In this document: in pieces, positions 34,673-41,038 of the stretch
Layout: every line of letters starts with the position of its first letter
Position numbering within the stretch: position 1 is the stretch's first letter
DNA from: Azospirillum isscasi
GTDB lineage: Bacteria; Pseudomonadota; Alphaproteobacteria; Azospirillales; Azospirillaceae
Direction of reading: 5' to 3'
DNA: 41,038 nt
Assembly (NCBI RefSeq): GCF_030849505.1
Contig: NZ_JAUJFI010000035.1
Location: 1-41,038, forward strand
Program-made: the position numbers and the translations under genes
Notes under the pieces: generated by a model
The model's input: the letters and a program-made list of their open reading frames with translations, nothing else
Databases searched by the model: none
What the model was told of the DNA's origin: nothing

Positions 34673-34716
34673 AAAGGAAAAGGCCCCTCTCCGCAAGGAC
34701 AGGGGCCTTTTCCTTT
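34673..34716. terminator. Bidirectional intrinsic terminator
   Basis: AAAGGAAAAGGCCCCT (34673-34688) and AGGGGCCTTTTCCTTT (34701-34716) are a perfect 16-bp inverted repeat with a 12-base loop. The T-rich 3' arm on either strand suits termination of the DUF2892 transcript (+) and of the regB-regA transcript (-), whose genes converge here. Confidence 0.92.
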
Positions 34717-34735
34717 GTGATCCGGTAAGCGCCGG

Positions 34736-35320
34736 TCACCCCCGCGGGGCGTGCTTGTTCAGGATGCGTTGCAGGGTGCGGCGGTGCATCTTCAGCCGGC
34801 GGGCGGTTTCGGAGACGTTGCGGTCGCACTGCTCGAACACGCGCTGGATGTGCTCCCACCGCACGCGGTCGGCGGACATGGGGTTTTCCGGCGGGGAGGG
34901 CAGGGGGCGGCCATCGGCCAGCAGGGCGGATTCCACGGCGTCGGCGTCCGCCGGCTTCGGCAGGTAGTCCACCGCGCCGGCCTTCACCGCGGCGACCGCG
35001 GTGGCGATGTTGCCGTAGCCGGTCAGCATGACGATGCGGGCGTCGGGGCGGGCGTCGCGCAGGGTCTTGACCACATCCAAACCGCTGCCGTCCGCCAGCC
35101 GCAGATCGACCACCGCGAAGGCCGGGGCCGATTCCTGGGCGACTTCGATCCCAAGCTGCACGCTGTCCACGGCCACCACGTTGAAACCGCGCTTCTCCAT
35201 GGCGCGCGCGAGGCGGGTGCGGAAAGGCGCGTCGTCGTCGACGATGAGGAGGCTGCGGGTAACGTCACCGGTGAACGTCAGCTTGGCGGTTTCGCCCGTT
35301 GGACTCTCGTCCGTGGTCAT
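34736..35320 (-). CDS. regA: RegA/PrrA/ActR-family response regulator
   Basis: Global redox response regulator that controls respiration, carbon and nitrogen fixation genes in alphaproteobacteria. The 194-residue product has a receiver domain with the acidic pocket DDD (28-30), the phosphoacceptor D72 in VVDLRLADGSG, T100 and K122 in YLPKPAD. A proline-rich linker is followed by the highly conserved Fis-type helix-turn-helix NVSETARRLKMHRRTLQRIL (168-187). The ATG at 35320 starts at MTTDESPTG; the frame is open 16 codons further, overlapping the regB end. It follows regB by 14 bp, in the same orientation, so both are probably on one transcript. Confidence 0.95.
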   Translation of the reverse strand: MTTDESPTGETAKLTFTGDVTRSLLIVDDDAPFRTRLARAMEKRGFNVVAVDSVQLGIEVAQESAPAFAVVDLRLADGSGLDVVKTLRDARPDARIVMLTGYGNIATAVAAVKAGAVDYLPKPADADAVESALLADGRPLPSPPENPMSADRVRWEHIQRVFEQCDRNVSETARRLKMHRRTLQRILNKHAPRG

Positions 35321-35334
35321 CGCGCTATCCACCA

Positions 35335-36675
35335 CTAGTCCTCTGGTTCTAAGACACCACGGTCCCAACGTACGACAACTCGCGCGCCGCCGCTACGGTT
35401 ATTGCTAAAGGCTACCAAGGCACCCGTTTTCTCTAGCAGGGTTTGTGCAATAAAAATTCCCAGCCCCATATGGCCCGACCGCTCGGTCCTTGCCGACAGG
35501 TAGGGTTCGCCGATGCGGCTCAGCAGATGGGCGGGGTAACCCGGCCCGTCGTCCATCACCACCACGGTGGCGGACTTGGCGTCCCAGGAGGCGGTGACCG
35601 TCACCCGCGCGTCGGCGAACTGGTGGGCGTTCTGGATGAAGTTGCCCAGGCCGTGGATGATCTCCGGGCTGCGGCGGACGATGGGTTCCTCGACCCCCGC
35701 GGCGTCCCCGGCGGCGCTGTTGCGCTCCACCACGAACTGGATGTGGCCCAGCCGGTGCGGCGCCCCCGCCGCCTCCACCAGCGCGGTCAGGGGCAGCCGC
35801 TCGAACGGGTCGCCGCCGTCCGCCTCCGGCTTGCGGGCCAGCTCCGCCAGGATCTCGCGGCAGCGCATCACCTGGCTTTGCAGCAGGGTCACGTCCTCGG
35901 TGTAGGGGCTGCCCGGCGGCAGGTCGTGCAGCAGCTCCTTCGCCACCACGGCGATGGTGCCGAGCGGCGACCCCAGCTCGTGCGCGGCGGCGGCGGCCAG
36001 CGCGCCCAGCGAGGACAGCCGCTGCTCCCGCGCCAGCGCCACCTGCGAGGCCGACAGCGCGTTGGCGAAGCGCCGCGCCTCCTCCGCCACGCGGAAGACA
36101 TAGCCGCTGATGAAGCTGGCCGACACCGACAGCGACAGCCAGATGCCGAAGGCGTAGAGCGGGGCGACCGACGGCACCGGCTCCGGCCAGGGCAGGGGGA
36201 AGTGCCACAGCGCCAGCACGGTCAGGCAGACGAGGTTCAGCCCGGTCAGCAGGACCACGCTGTAGCGCGACAGGATCGCCGCGGCCACCGTCATCGGCGC
36301 CAGCAGCAGGATGGCGAAGGGGTTGGCGAGGCCGCCGGTCAGGTACAGCAGCAGCGTGAGCTGCAGCATGTCGTAGCCGAGATAGAGCGCGGCGTCCCGG
36401 TCGGCCAGCCGCAGCCGCCCGCCGCGCTGGGCCATCGCCACGAGGTTCAGCAGCACCGACGCCCCGATGGCCGCCAGAACCGGACCCAGCGGCAGGGGGA
36501 AGCCCATGACGAGCTGCACCGCCGCCACGGTGGCAAGCTGCCCGATAACGGCGATCCAGCGGATCAGGATCAGGGTGCGCAGCGTGACCCGGCCGTCCAG
36601 GTTGGTCCACAGGGCCGGTCCCGGACGGTGGGCGTGCGTCACGGCATGGCGGACGGCGGAGGCGGTAGCGGTCAT
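35335..36675 (-). CDS. regB: RegB/PrrB/ActS-family redox sensor histidine kinase
   Basis: Membrane histidine kinase sensing the redox state of the ubiquinone pool and thiols, partner of RegA. The 446-residue product has six hydrophobic segments (about 34-195). The quinone-site motif GGLANPFAILLLAP is at 114-127 and the H-box AAHELGSPLGT contains H232. The redox cysteine C272 lies in SQVMRCREILAELA, and the ATPase boxes follow (GLGNFIQNAHQFA, MDDGPGYP, GHMGLGIFIAQTLLEKTGA). All known RegB hallmarks are retained. GGAAAG precedes the ATG at 36675; an ATG at 36717 is also in frame. It diverges from the ABC exporter genes across 107 bp. Confidence 0.95.
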   Translation of the reverse strand: MTATASAVRHAVTHAHRPGPALWTNLDGRVTLRTLILIRWIAVIGQLATVAAVQLVMGFPLPLGPVLAAIGASVLLNLVAMAQRGGRLRLADRDAALYLGYDMLQLTLLLYLTGGLANPFAILLLAPMTVAAAILSRYSVVLLTGLNLVCLTVLALWHFPLPWPEPVPSVAPLYAFGIWLSLSVSASFISGYVFRVAEEARRFANALSASQVALAREQRLSSLGALAAAAAHELGSPLGTIAVVAKELLHDLPPGSPYTEDVTLLQSQVMRCREILAELARKPEADGGDPFERLPLTALVEAAGAPHRLGHIQFVVERNSAAGDAAGVEEPIVRRSPEIIHGLGNFIQNAHQFADARVTVTASWDAKSATVVVMDDGPGYPAHLLSRIGEPYLSARTERSGHMGLGIFIAQTLLEKTGALVAFSNNRSGGARVVVRWDRGVLEPED

Positions 36676-36782
36676 GGGCGGGCTTTCCAGCAGGGGCCGC
36701 TGTTGCCGCGGCTTCATACCGATTGTCGGATGCTGTTTTGCCACTCTGGCGTTTGCGCGCCAAGCGGCCATATTCTCCGCCT

Positions 36783-37583
36783 ATGGATCAATGCGCGAAA
36801 CAGCACGCCATCCGGGCCGAAAAACTGACCAAACGCTACGGCACCGCCCGGTCCGGCGAGGTCACCGCGGTGGACGGCATCTCCTTCACCGTGGCGGCGG
36901 GGTCGGTCACCGGGCTTCTGGGCGGCAACGGGGCCGGGAAGACGACGACCATCTCCATGCTGCTGGGGCTCCTGCTGCCGACCTCCGGCACGGTGGAGGT
37001 GCTGGGGGTGGACATGGTGCGCCACCGCCACGCGGCGCTGCCCCGCATGAACTTCTCCTCCCCCTATGTGGAGCTGCCGCACCGGCTGACCGTGCGGGAG
37101 AACCTGACCGTCTACGGCCACCTCTACGGCCTGAAGGGGGTGAAGGGGCGGGTGGAGGAGCTGGCCGAGCATCTGGAGCTGACGCGCTTCCTTGAGCGGC
37201 CCTCCGGCGGTCTGTCGGCGGGGCAGAAGACGCGAGTGGCGCTGGCCAAGGCGCTGCTCAACCGGCCCGAGCTTCTGCTGCTGGACGAGCCGACCGCCTC
37301 GCTGGACCCCGACACGGCCGATTGGATCCGCACCTATCTGGAGCGCTACCGCTTCGAGTCCGGGGCCACCATCCTGCTCGCCTCCCACAACATGCTGGAG
37401 GTGGAGCGGCTGTGCGACGACGTGCTGATGATGCGCCAGGGCCGGATCGTGGACCGCGGGTCCCCGGCGGGGCTGCTGTCCCGCTATGGCCGGACCTCGC
37501 TGGAGGAGGTGTTCCTCGACATCGCCCGCGACCGCGCCAATGGAGAGGACATCAGCCGGGAGGCCGCCGATGCCGCCGAGTGA
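36783..37583 (+). CDS. ABC exporter ATP-binding protein (ABC-2 type)
   Basis: A 266-residue ATPase that energises the permease encoded next. Walker A reads GGNGAGKTT (47-55), a variant of GPNGAGKTT with K53 intact. The Q-loop region is NFSSPYVELPHRLTVREN, the signature is LSAGQKTRVALAKALLNRP, Walker B is LLLLDEPTASLDP and the switch histidine is in ASHNMLEVERL. The C-terminal TSLEEVFLDIARDR is typical of the DrrA/NodI/CcmA group. Substrates of that group range from drugs to polysaccharides and lipo-oligosaccharides and cannot be specified here. The ATG at 36783 is chosen. The end overlaps the permease gene by 14 bp. Confidence 0.93.
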   Translation: MDQCAKQHAIRAEKLTKRYGTARSGEVTAVDGISFTVAAGSVTGLLGGNGAGKTTTISMLLGLLLPTSGTVEVLGVDMVRHRHAALPRMNFSSPYVELPHRLTVRENLTVYGHLYGLKGVKGRVEELAEHLELTRFLERPSGGLSAGQKTRVALAKALLNRPELLLLDEPTASLDPDTADWIRTYLERYRFESGATILLASHNMLEVERLCDDVLMMRQGRIVDRGSPAGLLSRYGRTSLEEVFLDIARDRANGEDISREAADAAE

Positions 37584-38418
37584 CGCCGCCCTGAAGGCCG
37601 ACGCCATGGTTCACCCCAACCCCGCCTTCTCCGCCCGGCGGGTGGGGGCGATGGTTCTGCGCTACTGGTATCTGCTGCGCGGGTCTTGGCCGCGCTTCCT
37701 GGAGCTGGCCTACTGGCCGACCATGCAGATGATCCTGTGGGGCTACATCAACCAGTTCATGGCCTCCTCCAGCGCCTGGGTGGCGCAGGGGGCGGGGGTG
37801 CTGGTCAGCGCGGTGCTGCTGTGGGACGTGCTGTTCCGCGGGCAGCTCGGCGTGTCGGTGTCCTTCCTGGAGGAGATGTGGTCGCGCAACCTGGGCCATC
37901 TCTTCGTCAGCCCGCTGCGCCCCGGCGAATGGGTGGCGGCGCTGTTCGGGATGAGCCTGATCCGCACCATCATCGGCGTCGTGCCGGCGGCGCTGCTGGC
38001 GATCCCGCTGTTCGGCTATTCGGTGTTCGGGCTGGGGCTGCCGCTGGCCGGCTTCTTCGCCAACCTGATCGTCTTCGGCTGGTCGCTGGGGCTGGTCATC
38101 GTGGCGCTGATCCTGCGCTACGGCATGGGGGCGGAGGGGCTGGCCTGGATCGTCGTCTTCATGCTGGCCCCGGTCAGCGCCGTCTATTACCCGGTCAGCG
38201 TCCTGCCGGAATGGCTGCAATGGGTCGCGCTGTCCCTGCCGTCCAGCCACGTCTTCGAGGGCATGCGCGCCATCCTGTTCGACGGCACCATGCGCTGGGA
38301 CCATCTGGCCTGGGCGGTGGGCTTGAACGCGCTGTTCATGGGGCTGTGCAGCGCGGCCTTCCTCTACTCCTTCCATCAGGCGCGGGTGCGCGGGGCGTTG
38401 CTGCAAACGGGGGAATGA
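37570..38418 (+). CDS. ABC-2 type exporter permease
   Basis: A 282-residue integral membrane protein with six predicted helices, including MILWGYINQFMASS, LVSAVLLWDVLFRGQLGVS and AWIVVFMLAPVSAVYYPVSV. The stretch EEMWSRNLGHLFVSPLRPGEW is the conserved ABC-2/NodJ-like cytoplasmic coupling region. It forms a transporter with the overlapping ATPase. GGGAGG lies six bases before the ATG at 37570; an ATG at 37606 is an alternative. lpxD follows after 80 bp, so envelope lipid or glycolipid export is conceivable, but that is context only. Confidence 0.9.
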   Translation: MPPSDAALKADAMVHPNPAFSARRVGAMVLRYWYLLRGSWPRFLELAYWPTMQMILWGYINQFMASSSAWVAQGAGVLVSAVLLWDVLFRGQLGVSVSFLEEMWSRNLGHLFVSPLRPGEWVAALFGMSLIRTIIGVVPAALLAIPLFGYSVFGLGLPLAGFFANLIVFGWSLGLVIVALILRYGMGAEGLAWIVVFMLAPVSAVYYPVSVLPEWLQWVALSLPSSHVFEGMRAILFDGTMRWDHLAWAVGLNALFMGLCSAAFLYSFHQARVRGALLQTGE

Positions 38419-38498
38419 CAAAAAGCGCGGCCCCTCGCCAGCACCGGCCAGCCGTGGTAGCGTCCCGGCCTCTTCGGACCGCAAGCCAGAGCGCCGCC

Positions 38499-39614
38499 AT
38501 GATCCCCGTTTCTCCTGCCGCCCCGGTCACCCTCGCCGAGATCGCCGCCGCCCTGGGCGCCGCGCTGGAGGGCGACGGCACCGTCCGCATCGCCCGCGCC
38601 GTCCACCCGTCGGAGGCCGAGGGGCCGGAGGATCTGGCGCTCGCCATGGACAAGGGCCTGACGGACCTGCTGGCGAACGGCAAGGCCGTCGCCGCCGTGG
38701 TCGCGGAGGGGGCGGAGGTGCCCGCCAACCTGAAGGGCTGGATCGTCGTGAAGCGCCCGCGCTTCGCCATGGCCGGGCTGACCACCCTGTTCGAGAAGCC
38801 GGTCCACGCCGAGCCGGGCGTCCACCCCGCCGCCTTCGTGGCGCCGGAGGCCGTTCTGGGCGCGGGGGTGTCGGTCGGCCCCTTCGCCTATGTCGGGCCG
38901 AAGGCGGTGCTGGGCGAGGGCGTGATCGTCATGCCGCACGCCACGGTCGGGGCGGAGGCGGTGATCGGCAAGGGCAGCCTGCTGCACCCCGGCGTCCGCA
39001 TCGGCGAGCGGGTGGTGATGGGCGAGCGCTGCATCATCCACCCCAACGCCGCGGTCGGCAACGACGGCTTCAGCTTCGTGACGCCCGAGCCGGGCAGCGT
39101 GGAGTCGGCCAAGGCGACGGGCCGGGTGGTCGGCACCAACGTGCTGATCCACCGGGTGAACTCCATCGGCACGGTGATCCTGGGCGACGACGTGGAGGTC
39201 GGGGCCAACGCCACCATCGACCGCGGCACCATCACGGCGACCCGCATCGGCTCCGGCACCAAGATCGACAACCTTGTGCAGATCGGCCACAACGTGCAGA
39301 TCGGCACCAACTGCATGCTGTGCGGCCATGTCGGCATCGCCGGCAGCACGACCATCGGCGACCGCGTGGTCCTGGCCGGCAAGGTGGGTGTGGCCGACCA
39401 TGTGAAGATCGGCAACGACGCGGTGGTGGCCGCCAATTCCGGCGTCGGCACGGACATTCCGGCGAAGGCCGTCTACATGGGCTATCCGGCGGTGCCGCGC
39501 GATCGCGCCTTCGACCAGTACAAGGGGCTGGCCCGGCTGAAGCGGATGTACGCGGACGTGACCGACCTGAAGAAGCGGGTCGGGGTGTTGGATGGCGGTG
39601 GGAAGGCGGAGTAA
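38499..39614 (+). CDS. lpxD: UDP-3-O-(3-hydroxyacyl)glucosamine N-acyltransferase
   Basis: Third enzyme of lipid A synthesis, adding the N-linked 3-hydroxyacyl chain from acyl-ACP. The 371-residue product has an N-terminal uridine-binding domain (about 1-100). A left-handed beta-helix of hexapeptide repeats follows (about 105-340), for example VLGAGVSVGPFAYVGPKAVL, with the catalytic H264 in NLVQIGHNVQIG and GNDGFSF at 188-194. A C-terminal helix (YKGLARLKRMYADVTDLKKR) completes the trimer fold. The length is at the long end for the family. Other lpx genes (lpxA, lpxB, fabZ) that usually accompany it are absent, so this copy stands alone. Confidence 0.94.
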   Translation: MIPVSPAAPVTLAEIAAALGAALEGDGTVRIARAVHPSEAEGPEDLALAMDKGLTDLLANGKAVAAVVAEGAEVPANLKGWIVVKRPRFAMAGLTTLFEKPVHAEPGVHPAAFVAPEAVLGAGVSVGPFAYVGPKAVLGEGVIVMPHATVGAEAVIGKGSLLHPGVRIGERVVMGERCIIHPNAAVGNDGFSFVTPEPGSVESAKATGRVVGTNVLIHRVNSIGTVILGDDVEVGANATIDRGTITATRIGSGTKIDNLVQIGHNVQIGTNCMLCGHVGIAGSTTIGDRVVLAGKVGVADHVKIGNDAVVAANSGVGTDIPAKAVYMGYPAVPRDRAFDQYKGLARLKRMYADVTDLKKRVGVLDGGGKAE

Positions 39615-39624
39615 CGCGGCGCTT

Positions 39625-39702
39625 TGCCCCCACCCCGACCCTTCCCCTGCGAAGCGGGGGAGGGAAGGGGCCCGCGGCGCAGCCGTGGGAAGGGTGGGGG
39701 CA
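39625..39702. repeat. Palindromic intergenic repeat, copy R3
   Basis: The outer ends TGCCCCCACC (39625-39634) and GGTGGGGGCA (39693-39702) are exact inverted repeats. They continue with CCCTTCCC on the left and GGGAAGGG on the right, offset by a 5-6 base insertion. The interior holds the core CCCCTGCGAAGCGGGG shared with R2. It fills the gap between the convergent lpxD and the split-barrel gene and may serve both as terminator. Confidence 0.75.
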
Positions 39703-39711
39703 AGTGTACCC

Positions 39712-40221
39712 CTACTGGAACGCGATCTTCGCGTGATCCCCCGGGCTCGGCGGCTCGCCGGTCAGCTTGGCCTTCACATAACCGTAGGCGTAGACCATCG
39801 CGCTCGACGGGCTGTCCCAATATTCGGCCTGATCGACGCCGACCTTCAGCAGCGCCAACTCCGGGTCGTCCGCCCCCTGCGGGAACCAGGTGGACAGGAT
39901 GTCCCGCCACAGGAAACGGATCTTGTCCCGGTCGCGCACCGTTTCCGCCACCCCCGACACCGACACGTAATCCTGCTTGTCGGGGTCGGCGTAGGACAGG
40001 TTCACGCGCCAATGCGTCTTCAGCTCGTGAACCTTCGGCGAGTCGACCCGCGTGAAGAACCACAAGGTTCCATCGTCGAATCCCGCGTGGGGCAGGGTCG
40101 CCATGGGGCGGGAATGCAGAATGCCGTTCTCGTCCAGCGTCGTCATCATGCAGATGCGGACGCCCTTGATCATGCCCCAGAGCTTCTCGGCGGCCTCGCG
40201 ATCGTCAGCGCTTCTTGCCAT
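39712..40221 (-). CDS. Pyridoxamine-5'-phosphate-oxidase-like FMN-binding split-barrel protein
   Basis: A 169-residue soluble protein of the split-barrel flavin-binding fold, closest in wording to the general-stress-protein-26 group. Examples are MIKGVRICMMTTLDENG, LHSRPMATL, GTLWFFTRVDSPKVHELK and QDYVSVSGVAETVRDRDKI, followed by LWRDILSTWFPQGADDPELALLKV. Members bind FMN or F420 and the substrate is usually unknown; true pyridoxamine oxidase activity is unlikely. GAGGG lies seven bases before the ATG at 40221. It is transcribed toward lpxD and lies 36 bp after the CobC-like gene, so it may be the last gene of that transcript. Confidence 0.85.
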   Translation of the reverse strand: MARSADDREAAEKLWGMIKGVRICMMTTLDENGILHSRPMATLPHAGFDDGTLWFFTRVDSPKVHELKTHWRVNLSYADPDKQDYVSVSGVAETVRDRDKIRFLWRDILSTWFPQGADDPELALLKVGVDQAEYWDSPSSAMVYAYGYVKAKLTGEPPSPGDHAKIAFQ

Positions 40222-40257
40222 GGTCTGACCCTCTATCGGTAGCCCAACGGAGTCCGG

Positions 40258-40887
40258 TCAACGCCCGCTGCCCGAAAAGGTTCCGAGCGCGTTCAGGGCC
40301 GTCACCGACCAGGAACCGCCCGCCTCTCCACCGCCGTAATGGTCGATCCGCGACAGCGACAGCGGCGCCACGGCCAGCCGGAGCGCCGCCTGCGGCGTCA
40401 GGTCGAGGGCGAGCGCCAGCGCCGCGCGGATCGGGCCGCCGTGGATCACCGCCACGATGTCCCGGCCCGCGTGGACCGCGTTCAGGCGGGCGACGGCGCC
40501 GGCCACCCGCTCCATCACCGCGGCGAAGCTCTCGCCCTCCGGCGGGGCCTCCGCCGCCGGGTCGGTCCAGAAGCGGCGGGCCTCCTCTGGGTGCCGGTCC
40601 GCCGCGTCGTCGTGGGACAGCCCCTCCCACCGCCCGAAATCCTGCTCGGCGAGGTCCCGCTCGACCAGCGCCATGTCGCTGCCGGGAAGGCGCAGCGCCG
40701 CCGCCGTCTGGCGCGTGCGGCGCAGGTGCGAGGTCACCCAGACCGCCTGCGGCGGCAGACGCGCTGCCAGCTCCGCCAGGGCCGCGGCGTCGCCGGTGTC
40801 GGCGGACGGATCGCTCCGCCCGTAGATCAGCCTGTCCGGATTCGGGACGGGGGCATGGCGGATCAGCCACCAGCGTGTGCTGTTCAT
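40258..40887 (-). CDS. cobC: Histidine phosphatase family protein, CobC-like
   Basis: A 209-residue phosphoglycerate-mutase-like phosphatase. The catalytic motif is WWLIRHAPVPNP (R10, H11), the second arginine is in SHLRRTRQTA, the acid is in LAEQDFGRWEGL and the second histidine is in VAVIHGGPIRAAL. In cobalamin synthesis this fold supplies alpha-ribazole-5'-phosphate phosphatase. The assignment is supported by ATGA overlap with cobS upstream. A phosphatase with another substrate remains possible, because the family is broad. The name cobC here means the phosphatase, not the L-threonine-phosphate decarboxylase that carries the same symbol in some alphaproteobacteria. Confidence 0.8.
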   Translation of the reverse strand: MNSTRWWLIRHAPVPNPDRLIYGRSDPSADTGDAAALAELAARLPPQAVWVTSHLRRTRQTAAALRLPGSDMALVERDLAEQDFGRWEGLSHDDAADRHPEEARRFWTDPAAEAPPEGESFAAVMERVAGAVARLNAVHAGRDIVAVIHGGPIRAALALALDLTPQAALRLAVAPLSLSRIDHYGGGEAGGSWSVTALNALGTFSGSGR

Positions 40888-41038
40888 GCCACAGCCGCCG
40901 CCAGGGTGAGCAGCACGGCGGCCTCCGCCACCTGCTGGGCGGCGCCGAACACGTCGCCGGTGTGGCCGCCGATCTGCCGCCGCGCCTGCCACGCCACCGC
41001 CGCCACGGCCTTCTGGCGGGCGGCGGTCAGGCTTCGCT
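40884..41038 (-). CDS. cobS: Adenosylcobinamide-GDP ribazoletransferase, C-terminal part
   Basis: The - strand frame entering from the window edge is open for 50 codons to a TGA at 40884-40886. It contains RRQIGGHTGDVFGAAQQVAE followed by a hydrophobic segment AVLLTLAAAVA. The G-G-x-T-G-D-x-x-G-A motif with a following Gln/Glu is the hallmark C-terminus of CobS, the membrane enzyme joining adenosylcobinamide-GDP and alpha-ribazole in the last stage of cobalamin synthesis. The 5' part lies outside the window. The stop overlaps the phosphatase start. Confidence 0.85.
   Translation of the reverse strand, partial: RSLTAARQKAVAAVAWQARRQIGGHTGDVFGAAQQVAEAAVLLTLAAAVA

Overview
The window is a 41 kb chromosomal segment of a very GC-rich alphaproteobacterium. 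The gene set fits Rhodospirillales, most likely Azospirillum or a close relative: an rpmH-rnpA-yidD-yidC-yihA-argB block, a RegB/RegA redox pair with the diagnostic C-terminal helix, CobS next to a CobC-like phosphatase, and GC-rich intergenic palindromes. The genus is inferred from protein character and gene order; no database was consulted. No tRNA, rRNA, CRISPR array, insertion sequence or prophage was seen. With the starts chosen here no gene-free stretch exceeds 300 bases.

Region 1 (1-6004, + strand): the end of an unidentified gene, xerD, malate synthase aceB, an EamA-type permease, accA, a MAPEG-family membrane protein and a small membrane protein.

Region 2 (6037-13206, - strand): a tightly packed block read from a near-consensus sigma-70 promoter at 13178-13206: rpmH, rnpA, yidD, yidC, (hairpin terminator), yihA, a CPA2-type antiporter, argB, an unknown 107-residue protein and a CorA transporter.

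Region 3 (13365-33457): an exopolysaccharide or capsule locus of about 20 kb. One end has an asparagine-synthase-like protein without the glutaminase cysteine (+). It faces a translationally coupled - strand operon: Wzy-like polymerase, SGNH/AlgX-like protein and two GT2 glycosyltransferases. A secreted parallel beta-helix protein (+) lies in the middle. The other half is a - strand series: Wzz/BY-kinase copolymerase, Wzx flippase, nucleotide-sugar dehydrogenase, epimerase, GDP-fucose synthase, three GT4 glycosyltransferases and a coiled-coil protein. Flippase, polymerase and copolymerase together indicate Wzx/Wzy-dependent assembly. The initiating sugar-phosphate transferase, the outer-membrane exporter and gmd are not in the window.

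Region 4 (33684-36675): a Crp/Fnr-type regulator with a Cys-x5-Cys pair in its sensor domain, a DUF2892 membrane protein with two cysteines, a perfect 16-bp bidirectional terminator, and the RegB/RegA (PrrBA, ActSR) redox two-component system.

Region 5 (36783-41038): an ABC-2 exporter pair, lpxD, a FMN-binding split-barrel protein, a CobC-like phosphatase and the C-terminus of CobS.

Four GC-rich palindromic elements (2904-3006, 14936-15033, 31073-31158, 39625-39702) punctuate the window. One of them supplies the last about 21 codons of a glycosyltransferase.
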